Notes: generated from the letters alone by a model not told the origin. A stretch of DNA of 33,224 nt from Phaeoceros laevis (GCA_049999765.1 JBNGIQ010009189.1:1-33224); one strand, 5' to 3'; shown: positions 1 to 11,215, numbered from the stretch's first letter. Translations and numbers: made by a program.

Positions 1-999
1 CATACTTCCTACACCTATACTTATACTAATCTACATACATAATAATTTTCGAAAATATCAAAGTCTTCGGAAATATCAAAGTCTACCGGGCAAGTTATCC
101 GGTCCTTAGGAAAAGGAACTATAGGAAATCCGACAATACGAAGTCACTATCGGTTTATTATCTTTTTGCATGTGGAAGATTTTTCCCTAACCTCTCAACC
201 CCTCAAATCAATCGGTCAACGTACTAGTGCGGTCGATGTGGTGTGGAGTGGTCCCCAGAGTGGCCTCCTTTTGCTATTTGGATCGGGATCGGTATACGGA
301 GGCACAAATGATGTTAGGAGATGGTTGTGGTACCATGCGAAGGACTCAAACACGATTGTGAAGTGGTGCCCTTGTTTTGCTCAGCCCATACATTGCCAAC
401 ACTTTGATGTTCATCTCTTTTGACGGGGTTAAGACATCTTCACGCATAGAGAACTTAAAGGAGAGAGCAGAGTATCCATGACGAACCCTTTCAAGGTGGC
501 CTCAACTGGTGACTTATCAGTTGCAGGCATAAGTGCAATGGTGTTGACTTATCACTTGCACTGGCATAAGTGCAATGGTGTTGTCATCTGGCGACAATAA
601 CCTCTATTGTCAAAGTACGTTCCTTGTTCACAACTTCAACAAGTTGGTCAGCCTATGTCCCAGGCCCTCCTGCATCCCGCTGCCAATTGTCTCATCTCTG
701 ACCGGTTTTTTGCCGGTCGCTCCCTTCTCCCGCTTGGCGTCCCCTTCCCCTTCCCCGTTGGGTGTCCCCTTTCTCTTCCTCGCCTTCCCTGCCCAAGGGG
801 TCTCCTTTCCAAGCTCTGGCCGCTTGCTTGGCCAGCAATCACCAGCTGAGGTCCGACCCTGTTAGTCCTAAACCAAATATTTGCACGGATTCCTCTGTCG
901 AGAATCGTGAGCCGGGTTGGATGGAGAGGTCCGGCGCCGGCAGTGTTGGAGAGGATACCAGTTGCTGTTCACCTTTAAGAACCTTGGGCATATAGCTTC
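1..999. other. No supported gene; AT-rich start, C-rich low-complexity stretch, one short repeat
   Basis: I see no convincing coding region here. The first 160 bases are AT-rich. Bases about 680-830 are pyrimidine-rich low-complexity DNA that opens several overlapping frames without family resemblance. A 21-base segment (GGCATAAGTGCAATGG core) occurs at 526-546 and again at 563-583, inside a 37-base imperfect tandem duplication. The open frame at 166-423 lacks an ATG start and resembles nothing I know. Confidence 0.5.
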
Positions 1000-1521
1000 T
1001 CATATGCAGGATCCGTCCATAGCCGTCGAGATCCAGTCCTCTTGTTTTGCAGCTCCGATCACTTGACTGGTGTCCCCTTTCAGCACGACACTCGAGTTGG
1101 GGACTCCAATGCCCAAAACATGACACATGGCTTCAACATGGAAGAAGGTAATGTGAACTTGAGGCTCATCATCATCAAGTGTGCCGTCGCTCTTGGAAAT
1201 GACAAAAACCTGGTCGCTGTGAAACTCCTGAGCGAAGTCATGGAAACCCAGAGCACGAATTTCGTGTCTCATCAAACACGAATTCTGTGATCCTTTAGCT
1301 GTTTCTGGAATAATTTCTCGAATAATAACGTCTTCTTCGGAGAGTTTCAAAGGCTTCCTGGACTGATCTTCAATTTGTAAGCTCCCCATAGACTTGAGGC
1401 GCCCCAGGTGAACCGTGGGCGTCGGCAGACCTTCGAATGAAACGTCATCTGTGTCGTCCCGCGCAGTGGCCATAGACTTGAGGGGACCCAGCTGACCCAC
1501 GCCAGTGTCGAGGTCCGTCAT
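1000..1521 (-). CDS. Hypothetical protein, 173 aa, doubtful
   Basis: This open frame starts at ATG 1521 and ends at 1000, and I do not recognise the product. It contains an internal near-duplication: LGPLKSM near residue 12 and LGRLKSM near residue 40, each followed by a polar stretch. The composition is balanced and non-repetitive elsewhere, with an acidic patch (DDDEP) near residue 115. There is no signal peptide or membrane segment. It lies divergently from the receptor kinase gene, 288 bases from that gene's ATG. It could be a single-exon gene, a relic exon or a chance frame. No splice partner or conserved domain supports it. Confidence 0.28.
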   Translation of the reverse strand: MTDLDTGVGQLGPLKSMATARDDTDDVSFEGLPTPTVHLGRLKSMGSLQIEDQSRKPLKLSEEDVIIREIIPETAKGSQNSCLMRHEIRALGFHDFAQEFHSDQVFVISKSDGTLDDDEPQVHITFFHVEAMCHVLGIGVPNSSVVLKGDTSQVIGAAKQEDWISTAMDGSCI

Positions 1522-1602
1522 CTTCCATCAGCACATGGTACGTAGCTGGATGTTGATCGTCTGATGGCTACGGGTACGTCCAGGAGCACCTACGCTTTAC
1601 GA

Positions 1603-1646
1603 GAGTAGGTAACGAGTAGGTAAAGAGTACGTAAAGAGTAGCTGAG
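1603..1646. repeat. Four tandem copies of an 11-bp unit upstream of the receptor kinase gene
   Basis: Units GAGTAGGTAAC, GAGTAGGTAAA, GAGTACGTAAA and GAGTAGCTGAG follow each other without spacers. The array ends about 164 bases before the receptor kinase ATG, so it lies in its promoter or 5' leader. Whether it binds a factor cannot be judged from sequence. Confidence 0.8.
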
Positions 1647-1809
1647 ACATCCTTGTCTTGAGTGGCCAGCGGAAATCCTGCGATCCATGACTTTTATGTT
1701 CTCTCAAGTCCCCGTAAGCACTGCCTGCGGTTGGAAGGATTGCCTGTTCCCATAGTTGCAATTGCTGTAGGCGAAGAGGTTCGGAAATTGTTGTAAGCTT
1801 GCGCAGGAG

Positions 1810-4427
1810 ATGGCGGAAAGGCGACTCAACGTTCTCAGACTATGCACCCTAATTCTTCTTGTTGCCTTGTCCAATTCCTCTACAGCAGCGCAAGCTCAGC
1901 AGCAGAATTTAGGAGGCAGCGGACCTCCAACACCTGCACCTTCTACTTCCTCAGGATGGATTGTTTCTGGCGGGAACAAGAGCACCACGGGGGTGCCATT
2001 CTGTTCCTACTGTTTGAACATCTTGCAGAATTCCAACTCTACTGGGAACGACACCGGATTGAAGGTTGGGTTGTATCGGTGCTTACAGTTCGGTCACAAC
2101 GAGCTCTGGGCTTACAACACCACTTCCAGTTCCATCGTGAGCACCCGGGTTGGAGCTGTTAATCAGTCGTTGTGCTTGGATGCGGGTAGTCAGGTTCAGT
2201 ACGATGGCCCAAATGCCAGCTACTTGCCACTGAGGATGAGCCAGTGTGACGGATCTGTCCAGCAGAGGTGGTTCTTTGATGCTGCTGAAAGCCGTATCAG
2301 GAGTGGGCTGACCACCAGAGATGGCCAACCTTTGTACGTGGTGCAGGAAACAAACAGATCACTGGTCTTGGAGCAGCCAACACTGGGGTCACCCTACTAC
2401 AATGTATACCTCAGCAGGGGCACCGATTCTGGTATGGCCACGGTTACGGCTGACTTCACATTCCAGGCTGCCGCAAACTATGGACCAATTCCTGTGATGG
2501 CACAGGCTCCATCAGGTGAACCCATCATACAGAATGGCGGGTTCGAGAGGAGCACCATTCTTCCCAGATGGCCACCTCGGGTGGACTGCTCGGACCCTCA
2601 AACCCCATCCTGTTCCAAATCGGTCTTCTTTGTTGGGGAGCTGTTCTCCTTATGTGGATGGGGGATCATCAGGCCACCGGAGTGGATCAACAACAGGCTG
2701 CCAGAATGGGAGCCTGCAGAAGGAAACTCGAGTCTCCTTCTCAGCTACGGAGCTTCCATCAACCAGACCATTCAGACAGTGCCCAATTCCGAGTACCTCC
2801 TGTCCTTCTCCTTGGCAGGATACCTGGCTCACAGCCGCGCTACAGATAGCTACGAAGTGTGCTCCAACAGTGGAGACCAGGTTTCCTTGCGGGTTAGCGT
2901 TAGCAGCAACATCGAGTACTTCAGCGTGGACAACCCTAGCACTTCAACTGGGATAACGTGGTTCACCAAGAATTACAGCTTCACCGCCTCTGTCAATGCT
3001 ACTGTTGTGGTATTCAGCAGCCAAGCACTTGCTGGGTGTGGGCCAGTCATCGATGATGTGAAAGTTACAATAACACGCCCGTTTGAACCATCTTCCAGCT
3101 CGGCAAGAACTTTGAAGCTGGTGGCTGCAGTGTTGAGTCCGTTGATAGTCTGTGCTGTCATAGCAAGTGCACTTATCTGCCGGTGGCAGCGCCGACGGCA
3201 AAAGTCCCATGTTCCTTACCTTGATTTTCAGGCACATGGACGAGTGAAAACATACAGGTCGGCAGACATTCTAAGAGCCACCAACAATATGAGCACCCTC
3301 ATAGGAGAAGGCGGCTTCAGCAGAGTGTACAAGGCCGAGTTTGCTGATGGGTCTGTGGGAGCAGTCAAAGTCGAAAAACACAACCCAGGAGGAGCCTCAC
3401 GGTTTGGTGAAGAAGTGGCTCTGCTGCAGAGAGTGCACCACCGCAACCTAGTCAACCTCACAGGTTTCTGTGCTGAGGACGGTAATCTCCTTTTGAGCAA
3501 GAGCATGCATGCTCCCAAACTTTTGTTTCTCCTAGCCAGGCTTGCCACTGGTGACCGTCGTGTTGAAAACAGCACTGGGACTCTTGCAAGTTGTGTGCAG
3601 TTTGTGACAAGTTTCCACTTTTGCTTGAAATCATGCATGCAGGTCTGTTCTGTCTTGTGTTTGAATTCCTACCCAACGGCACACTTTCCGACAGGCTCCA
3701 CAGGCGAGCAGAAGGTGAAGGAGCCCTGCCATGGCCAGCTCGGATGAGAATCTGCTACCAGCTGGCCTGTGCCCTGCAATACCTGCACCACGAGACCAGC
3801 CCACCCATCGTGCACAGGGATGTGAAGTCGGCAAACATCCTCCTCACCGCCACGGACACAGCCAAGCTCGCCGACTTCGGCCTGTCCAAGGTAGCCCCGC
3901 TGGACAGCAGCGCCTTCCACAGCGAGTATACGGAAGTGAGGGGATCCATCGGCTACATGGATCCCAAGTATGTGAGGTCTGGGGTGCTGTCACCCAAGAG
4001 CGATGTCTACAGCTACGGGGTGGTGCTGCTGGAGCTCATCAGCGGTCACCGAGCCATCAAGGACATGGACCTCCTGCCCTACTGGGCAGCAGACTACTTG
4101 AATGAACCCCTTCAGGCCCACAAGATGGTGGATGAGCACCTTGCTGGCGACTACAACCACGACGACCTGGCCACACTGATCGACCTTGTGAAGATGTGCC
4201 TGCAGTATGAGGCTCACTTAAGGCCCAGCATGCAACAGGTAGTGGCGTTCTTGGTGGAGCGTGACTTCAGTGGAGTTCCTCCTGCGAACATTGTCCCATC
4301 TGTCCCCACCAACTTGGTCCTAGGCAGCGGTCGTGAATCCCCGATCTCACTGATTTTGTCAGTGACAGGAGACCATCCCTCTTCAAGCTTGTCACAGGAG
4401 CTGGATTCATCTGAGTCCTACTACTAG
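1810..4427 (+). CDS. Receptor-like kinase with ricin-B-like and DUF642-like ectodomain (At1g49730-like kinase)
   Basis: Two exons, 1810-3481 and 3643-4427, join in phase 1 across a 161-bp GT-AG intron and give 818 residues. Seen in order: signal peptide (1-27); a ricin B lectin-like region (about 85-220) with a QRW motif at 152-154; a region starting with NGGFE (about 242-422) that resembles DUF642/galactose-binding folds; many N-glycosylation sites; a transmembrane helix (about 436-458); and a Ser/Thr kinase from about 496. Kinase motifs include GEGGFSRV, AVK (K520), HRDVKSAN (615-622) and DFGLSK, so this is an RD kinase expected to be active. The third glycine of the loop is Ser, and the usual DPEY of the activation segment reads DPKY. 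The kinase half resembles plant At1g49730-type kinases by memory. It should sit in the plasma membrane and sense a carbohydrate or wall ligand, which is inference. The intron falls inside the kinase domain, just before LVFEFLPNGTL. Confidence 0.9.
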
Positions 4428-4882
4428 GCCTCCCCAAAAAGGAGGAGAAAAAGCCTCATGCACTGCGAGTTCAGGAAGAATCAGCCAGCATTCGGTCTTG
4501 AGCAAGAGTACTATTGAAAGTGGAGAGTGTTGAAACCATTTTCACGGTTGACGTCGCACAAGCTTCTGTGGAAGGGTGCTGCAAAGGGTGCCTGCAGCTG
4601 TAACTTTCGCATGCTTTGGTGAGATCGATGGCACACAGTATGAGCTCCCCACCTCCCTCTGGGTGGAAGGATTTGGAGAGCATCGTCTCCTTCTCTCGCA
4701 TGAAGATGCTTTCAGGCTGCGGAACATCCCAGAACAGGGGAACAGGCGAGCATTGCGGACAAAACGGTTACGTTCGGAAAGCTTGGCAGGTTTATGGTGC
4801 CAAGATCACCAGATGGTGACCAAAATTGCTGCGAATGCTGTGGGCAAGCTGGGCCTTGACGCAGATGCCCTCCAGTTGGCGG
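4428..4882. other. Intergenic space between convergent genes
   Basis: This 455-bp stretch separates the stop codons of the receptor kinase and the SURNod19 gene, so it must hold both 3' untranslated regions. An open frame on the plus strand (4576-4935) overlaps the last exon of SURNod19 and has no recognisable product. I treat it as chance. Confidence 0.6.
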
Positions 4883-6670
4883 CTAGGCCTTACAATTTGC
4901 TTGGTCTGCTACCAACAGGTAGAACAGTCCCATAACACCGGTATGGCCTACAAAGGAACTATATCGAGATTGGATCTGGAGTTTCTCACCAGTGCGCACT
5001 TGCACAGAGTGAGGAGGAAGGATGGAAGGTGGTTTTTTAGTGGGATTGTAGCATGCGCTCATTCCTACAATATAACCAGCTTCATCACCCGCGGCTGTTC
5101 CACTCCCATAAAAGGGCTCAGAAGTACAGATCTCACCTCCATCCTGGAATTCAACCATAAACACCGACCAACATAGCGGCTTCATCAGTACCAAGAGGAA
5201 TCCGATAGTCCCACTGGCGAATGTTCACTGAAAAGGGATACATACCTCACTATATAGGGTAGCTCCAATGCCTCCAGCGTGTTGATGGGCCACTGCATAC
5301 ACAACGGTACCGCCCTTGGGTAGAGGTGGCAGCGTTGCTTTCTGAGTGTGCACACATGGTTCCCTTCCATACAAACTTTGGGTACAAGCTGGAATATCGT
5401 ACTCCACCTGTTGACAGTCGGTGAACATTTAAGTCATGGCTGATCAAACTTCACCAATTCGCTCAATGAATCAATACTAGTCTGGAACAGAAAGCTGAGC
5501 TCCACGACAATGAAATGAAAACATCTGGAGCTTTGACCCCCACCTGGCATCCAACTCCAAAGCTTCTGTTTGCTTGCCGCTCCCCAGTGTCTGTAGCATC
5601 AACAATGTAGACTCTCACAGGAACAACATTAACGTCCGCACTTAAGTCCACCCAATAGACAGTGTACTTAAGGAAGTACGTGGCCTTGGCAGGTGGAGAG
5701 CTAGCGCTCTCAGGCTTCAGTGCGCACTTATCTCCATGACCACAGCAAAGCAACCCGCCAGTGTAGTTTTCAACCCTCTTGGACACATCCACATGTCCAT
5801 ACAACTCGCACCTGTAGACACATGATTTACTCATCTGCTAATGCTTGAGGTATACAACGACGCTTGCGCAAATTTAACAGAGCTAACTACTGCAATTGCG
5901 TCACTCTCAATTCCTTTATGAAGTACCTGCACTCTGTGCATCCTTTGGGATCTGAGGTTGACCGGGTATCTATGGCATGAACATTAAGCGCCCAGCCTTC
6001 TTGGAAGCCTTCGGGTGGCACATTTGGGTCTCCCACAACAATTCCGTAAGGGTCGGGGACGAAGTGGCTGGTGAGCCTGGTCTCCGAACCAAGTCCAAAA
6101 AACTGCCCAAGACTTCCCTTTTGACAAAGTCCGTCATTTGGTGCCGGGACAACTGTGCCATTAAAAAGATCGGTGGGGACGGCCTCAGGGTGCGGCTTGT
6201 TACCGACGAACACCCTGCACATACACATGTTGTACAGAACATTAGGATCTGGAACGGTTCCTTCAAGAGTCAGCTTGCAGCACACAAGTTTTGGGTACCT
6301 GAAAGTCAGATAAGTGTGGGTTTAAGTCGTCTCATCGCCTGTGCTAAAAGAACATTTACCTTTCAACCAGCCAGTGGTGGAGGTAGACTTCCGTTAGGGG
6401 AACTGAGTTGCCATACATGTCCACCACCTCAGCTTCAAATGCTTTGAGTGCTATGTGGCCCTCGGGGAAGTCTATCTTCTGATACCGATTGTACACCTCT
6501 CCAGGGCCGAGATTGATGGGTAAGGACGTGTAACTGCGCCACTTCAGATTCTTCTGAGAGGTCGATAATCTGTCTGTTGAAGGGTCCTGTGACATTGCTC
6601 GTTGGGAAGTACATAGCAGTCCCAGTAGAGCAACTGCCAATCCTATAACACCCCAACTTCTGGACGACAT
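4883..6670 (-). CDS. Stress up-regulated Nod 19 (SURNod19) family secreted protein
   Basis: Five exons on the minus strand (6670-6360, 6298-5927, 5811-5544, 5407-5246, 5143-4883) join in frame to 457 residues, near the family's usual size. All introns are GT-AG and short (61, 115, 136 and 102 bp). An N-terminal signal peptide (about 1-27) directs secretion. Family signatures seen: EVYLHHWLV, LGQFFGLGSETR, VPDPYGI, NVHAIDTR, CTECRCELY, GGTVVYAVAHQHAGGIG, GDEAGYIVGMS and HTGVMGLFYLLVA. The family is induced by stress and nodulation in legumes, but its biochemical role is not settled. The stretch after GMSACY is longer than I remember for homologues (extra Pro/Lys-rich residues, no splice signals that would remove it). 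The ATG at 6670 is chosen because the signal peptide follows directly. Confidence 0.92.
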
Positions 6671-7358
6671 GGTTGTAGGAGTTGGCTCCTACAATTGCAA
6701 CCAAATATCAGCTACAGCTCTGATGTTACGAAGCGTATTTAATCGCCTGCACAGAGACCTCGAGTGCAAGCTTCTGCAGACGACACAGTCTCCCGTAAAG
6801 ATGTTCTGAGTGACTGCGGATTCCTGGAACATGACGTAGTCATGTGACTTTGCAGATCACCTGCCTTTTTTGCCTCTATCCTGCTGTTGAACATTTTTTA
6901 ACGGAGGGCACGTTTTTTAACGCAGCATTTGGCTTCATGCGGATGAGCTCTTCCCACTCTTACATTGGCTTTTTGCATGAAAAATGGAAAGCCTTTTCCA
7001 ACTAGTGTACCTGCTACTCCTCGTGGGTAGTTTCGCCCGCTGCTTTTCTTATTCGTTTCGCAGAAGCTCATGAGGTACCTGCAGTACGAGAGAGACAGTC
7101 ATGTGAAGGATTTACAATTCACTGAGGTCCCAACTGTGCTAGAAGGTACTGGGCTGGCAGTCTGGTGTTAGGATAGCCACCTCCCCAACCTTGCAGCACT
7201 GGTTTGATAGCTGCCACTTGAAGCCCGTATCCTGGGACTGTAGCACACCCAGAAACGTGCCAAACCCTTTCCATAACTGATGTTTGAAGACAGTGTTCCA
7301 AGTGTTCCGGGTAAAATTGTTCAGAATTCAGCAGATGCTTGCTTGTTTGAGACTGCTC
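6671..7358. other. Intergenic: SURNod19 promoter and PPR 3' region
   Basis: This 688-bp gap holds the upstream region of the SURNod19 gene (transcribed leftward from 6670) and the 3' end of the PPR gene (stop at 7359). On the minus strand an ATTAAATA stretch near 6736-6743 could serve as TATA element for SURNod19, about 70 bases before its ATG. No other gene-like feature was found. Confidence 0.5.
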
Positions 7359-10300
7359 TCATCCTGGTGTGGTGCCTGCTTGCTTCTCAAGTTCCAAACC
7401 GACTTGTCTCAAGAGGTCGTATATATGTTCTTGCTGCGGATGCTTGCAGTCCCCGACTACAAAAGTGTGTACTTCTTCAACATGATGAATCCAGGTCTGC
7501 CCCGGTTTTTTCCGAGCACCCTCCTTTTGTCTCATCTCCTTGACCTCACTAGCCTGGTCCCAAAGGCCGGCGTCAGCATAAATGTTTGACATCAGCAAAT
7601 ACGCTGCAGTATGCTTCGGTTCAAGACGAACTGCAGAGTCAAAAGCCTGCTTTCCCAGCGCCATATTTCCATGCTTCCGGCAGGCACCAAGCAAACATAA
7701 TGAGAGGGACAGATCCGGCTGCATCGGCATCTTTAACATCATCTCTTCTACTTTTGTGAAGTATCCCGCACGCCCAAGGAGGTCAACCATCCCAACGTAA
7801 TGCTCAATCTCTGGAGTAATGCCATGATCTCTGCTCATAGACTCAAAGTAGTCAATGCCTTTCTCCACCTGACCAGCATGACTGCATGCCGAGATGAGAC
7901 ACAGAAAAGTGACTCTGTCAGGACTGACACCCATAAGCTGCATCTCCTCATACTGTTGCAAGCTAGCTGCATAGTTTCCTTCTCGGGCATAGCCAGCAAT
8001 CATTGCAGTCCATGTCACCACATCAGGCTCGGGTGTGGCAGCAAATACAGCTTCTGCATCTGCCATGCTTGCACATCTACCATATGCATGAATTAGGTGG
8101 TTCGCAAGAAGAGAACTCATTCTGTTTTCCGTGGTGTCATGAATTTCCTTACAGACGTCCAAGCGTCCTGTCTGGCCACACACTTGCAGCATGCAAACAA
8201 GTGTGATATCATTCGGAGAGACGCCTTCACCACGCATTTCTCTGTAGAGCTGCAAGGCATCTTCCCCTTGGCCCTGTTGAGCATATATTGCAAGCATTGC
8301 AGTCCACGACACAACATCACGTGCACGCAGCCCATCGAACACATACTGTGCATCCACGACGCTCTGGCACTTCCCATAAATGCTGATTAGGGTGTTACCA
8401 ACAAGGAGATCGGACTCATAACCTGCCTTCTTCGTGTCAGAATGTACGGTCTTGCCCTGTTCCAGAGCCTTCGGTTTGATGGAGAGGCCATCCAGGACAA
8501 CGTCTTCTTCCTTCTCTGCAAGAATGCCACATGCTTGGAGTGCGCTCACATAGGCCCTACACGTTGGTAAAATACCTAACTCTTTCATTTGTCTATACAG
8601 CTGCAAACCCTGCTCTGCTAGGGTGTGCTCTACGTAGGCTCCAAGCATAGCACTCCAAGTTCCCACATCATGTCGGGGCAAAACATCGAAAACACTTTGC
8701 GCATCTCCCATGCTCTTACACTTCCCGTACATGACAATGAGGGAGCTACCAATAAAGACATCAGGTTTGTAACCTCTTCCCCATGCCACAGCATGTATTG
8801 CCTTCCCTTTTCCTAGAGCCTTCAGTTTGACATACTGCCCATTAACAGCCACATCTTCTTCGTTCTCTGTAAGCATGCCGCATGCCTGAAGTGCATTCAC
8901 AAAAGTCCGATCCTTTGGGCTCATGCCATTCATCCACATCTTCTCATATAGTTGCAATGCCTTTTCTGCTTCTCCCTGCTCAATGTATGCTGTCAGCATC
9001 GCATTCCATGAAACCACGTCATCCTGCCACGCTTCGAAGACAACCTGTGCATCCATGATGCTCCGACACTTGCCATACGTACTAATGAGGGTGCTGCCCA
9101 CAAAAGCATCGGAATCATATCCTCTTCTGTGACCTTCAGCATGCAGAGCCTTTCCCATTACCAGACAATTCAAGTTCATGGAGCATCCATCCATAACACC
9201 ACCATCTTCCTTCACAGCAAGCATGCCGCATACTTGGAGCATGCTCACAATAGTCCGATCATCTGGGCTGATACCATCGTCTAACATTTGCTGATACAGT
9301 TGCAAAGCCTCCTCGGCCTCCCCCTGCTGGGTACATGCTGAGAACATTGCCGTCCATGAAACCTCATCCCTGTTGGACAAGCCATCAAAGACATGCTGTG
9401 CATCGGAAATGCTCCCACACTTTGCATACATGCTGATCAGGGTGTTGCATACAAAGGCATCTGCACTGTATCCCATCCTCCAGGCATCAAAATGAAATGC
9501 CTTCCCTTTCTGCAGACAGTCTACCTTGGTGGATTGCCCGTCCAGAATTAGAGCATCTTCCTTGTCTGCGAGCAGGCCACATGCTTGGAGCATGCTGACA
9601 AAGGTTCGATCATCTGGAGCCATATCTGCTTCTCGCATTTGTCTGTACAGCTGCAAAGCGTTTGATGTTTGGCCTTGCTGGGCATATGCTGCAATCATCA
9701 CATTCCACGACACCACATCACGCTGAGACAAACCATCAAATACAACCTGTGCATCCACAATGCTTCTACATTTTGCATACATGTCAACCAGACAAGTGCC
9801 AACAAACAAATCAGTTCCGTAACCGTACTTCAGAGCTTCTGCATGAATGCGCTTTCCCTCTTCCAGGTCCGCCAAGCCGCCACAAGCTTTCAGCAGGCTC
9901 ACAAAAGTGTACTTGGTTGGCTCCAAGCCTTCCTCTTGCATACAATCATACATTCTTAGAGCCTCCCGACCTTGTCTAGCTGTGGTGTATCCAGAAATCA
10001 TGACTGTCCAGCATGAGACAGTCCTGTATGGCAACCTCTCAAGTACCCTTCGCGCATCTTCCAGACCTCCGCATTTCGCTAAAGCAACCACCAAAGATTG
10101 CCCTAGAGACCAGGTGGTTTCCAAACCGTACTGGGCGAGATGAGCATGCACTCGCTTGGTGTAAACCAAGGCTTTCCTTTTGGCGCACGCCTTGAGGAGG
10201 TCCTTGTACATACTCGCCGAAGGGATTGTGCCCTGCAGATCCAGGCGCAGCAGAACATCCAGCGCCCTGTCCAACTGTCCCTCCTCGCACAGTCTTTGAA

Positions 10301-10415
10301 GCTCAGCACCTTCTCTGACAGTGCCGGCATGCGCTGCAGAACCCTGCAACGCTGCAGGCTGCCCTCCCGCTGCGCATAGAAGGCGACTGACGGGTCCACC
10401 GAAGCAAAGCTGCAT
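7359..10415 (-). CDS. PLS-class pentatricopeptide repeat protein ending in E/E+ motifs, no DYW
   Basis: A single open frame of 1018 residues, without introns as is usual for the family. PPR proteins bind organellar RNA one base per repeat; PLS members with E motifs mostly act in C-to-U editing. Tandem P, L and S repeats run from about residue 45 to 880 (RDVVSWNVMIAAY, LFVGTCLVDMYAKC and similar). E and E+ motifs follow (HYVGMVDLLGRAG, AYLLMSNIYADAG, GQTWIHHVEEVHTF), and the chain stops at KQAGTTPG, where a DYW deaminase domain would begin. Four repeats carry a roughly 15-20-residue insertion after the ACG of the L motif (LADKED near 282, LAVKED near 399, LTENEED near 515, LAEKEED near 633), about 117 residues apart. 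The short N-terminus could be an organelle transit peptide. Without DYW, editing would need a partner that supplies the deaminase. Confidence 0.93.
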   Translation of the reverse strand: MQLCFGGPVSRLLCAAGGQPAALQGSAAHAGTVREGAELQRLCEEGQLDRALDVLLRLDLQGTIPSASMYKDLLKACAKRKALVYTKRVHAHLAQYGLETTWSLGQSLVVALAKCGGLEDARRVLERLPYRTVSCWTVMISGYTTARQGREALRMYDCMQEEGLEPTKYTFVSLLKACGGLADLEEGKRIHAEALKYGYGTDLFVGTCLVDMYAKCRSIVDAQVVFDGLSQRDVVSWNVMIAAYAQQGQTSNALQLYRQMREADMAPDDRTFVSMLQACGLLADKEDALILDGQSTKVDCLQKGKAFHFDAWRMGYSADAFVCNTLISMYAKCGSISDAQHVFDGLSNRDEVSWTAMFSACTQQGEAEEALQLYQQMLDDGISPDDRTIVSMLQVCGMLAVKEDGGVMDGCSMNLNCLVMGKALHAEGHRRGYDSDAFVGSTLISTYGKCRSIMDAQVVFEAWQDDVVSWNAMLTAYIEQGEAEKALQLYEKMWMNGMSPKDRTFVNALQACGMLTENEEDVAVNGQYVKLKALGKGKAIHAVAWGRGYKPDVFIGSSLIVMYGKCKSMGDAQSVFDVLPRHDVGTWSAMLGAYVEHTLAEQGLQLYRQMKELGILPTCRAYVSALQACGILAEKEEDVVLDGLSIKPKALEQGKTVHSDTKKAGYESDLLVGNTLISIYGKCQSVVDAQYVFDGLRARDVVSWTAMLAIYAQQGQGEDALQLYREMRGEGVSPNDITLVCMLQVCGQTGRLDVCKEIHDTTENRMSSLLANHLIHAYGRCASMADAEAVFAATPEPDVVTWTAMIAGYAREGNYAASLQQYEEMQLMGVSPDRVTFLCLISACSHAGQVEKGIDYFESMSRDHGITPEIEHYVGMVDLLGRAGYFTKVEEMMLKMPMQPDLSLSLCLLGACRKHGNMALGKQAFDSAVRLEPKHTAAYLLMSNIYADAGLWDQASEVKEMRQKEGARKKPGQTWIHHVEEVHTFVVGDCKHPQQEHIYDLLRQVGLELEKQAGTTPG

Positions 10416-11215
10416 TGACTGAATGTTCAGTGGACCTCTGCTGACCCTCTGTGCTTTAATTCGGGGTGCGGGAGGCTATTCTGCGCCCACAGTGCAATCT
10501 GGGTCAGGAAAAGAGCATTCCAGTGAAGAGAACACCGAGGTTGTGGATGAGCTGGTCCTGCCTTCTCCAGCAGTTGTCCCGTGTCGCGGCATTCGGAGGA
10601 GTTTGGGGGGAGAATATCCCAATTCCGTTGCATTGTCGCTAGAGACTTGCCAACGTACTCTGGACAACATCTTCTGGCAGATGCTATGGAAACCAAAGAA
10701 CTGTACAACCTGCTTGGCGCAACGGGAGTTGATACATCGGCCTTGCATGGACAACATTCCACTCGAGCCATCGCCGGACAAGTGCTGCCGAGGGCGAAGG
10801 TGCGGCCCACCCTGAGGCAGTGGAATCCAGCTCTCTAGTTGCAGGACAGAGTACGATATGAGGTCCCGTGGGTGTCGGTATGTGGGAACTTATTGCAAAC
10901 TTTGCACCTTAGGTCTTTGATACGTACGCGTTCAGTTGGGTCTCTAGTGTGTGCGACCTAGAGCATCTGCAATGAAGCAGTTAGCGTTGTGGACTCTTTT
11001 TAGCCTCTTCGCGATCTGTGGGCAGCAGTTGGGCTTTCAAAGAAGTGAGGGTCGCCACTTGTGTTTTGCTTGAGGGGAATGGCGTTCGCAGCAGATGCAA
11101 GCCCAGAGTGCATCTAAAGTGAAACTTTTGACGAAGTATAGACACATGTGAGACACATATATGGATACCCGCGGCAGCAGCTAGTTTTACTGCGGCTTTA
11201 AAATAGAGTCAAGCG
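10416..11215. other. Intergenic with overlapping unassigned small ORFs
   Basis: This 800-bp stretch lies upstream of the PPR start and contains its promoter. Overlapping frames exist on both strands (plus 10423-10815 and 10581-10838; minus 10427-10810), and none resembles a family I know. A 33-codon plus-strand ORF at 10972-11073 starts with a hydrophobic, signal-like segment (MKQLALWTLFSLFAICG), which could be a small secreted peptide or chance. Confidence 0.4.

Noticed and set aside
4576-4935. 119-codon plus-strand ORF between receptor kinase and SURNod19
   Set aside because: It overlaps the last SURNod19 exon on the other strand, has no family match and lies where the 3' untranslated regions must be.
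7800-10380. Many plus-strand ORFs opposite the PPR gene
   Set aside because: They are antisense shadows of the long PPR frame; the repeated structure opens similar frames in each repeat.
10423-10838. Overlapping ORFs on both strands upstream of the PPR gene
   Set aside because: No frame shows a recognisable domain or splice pattern. Three mutually overlapping candidates cannot all be real.
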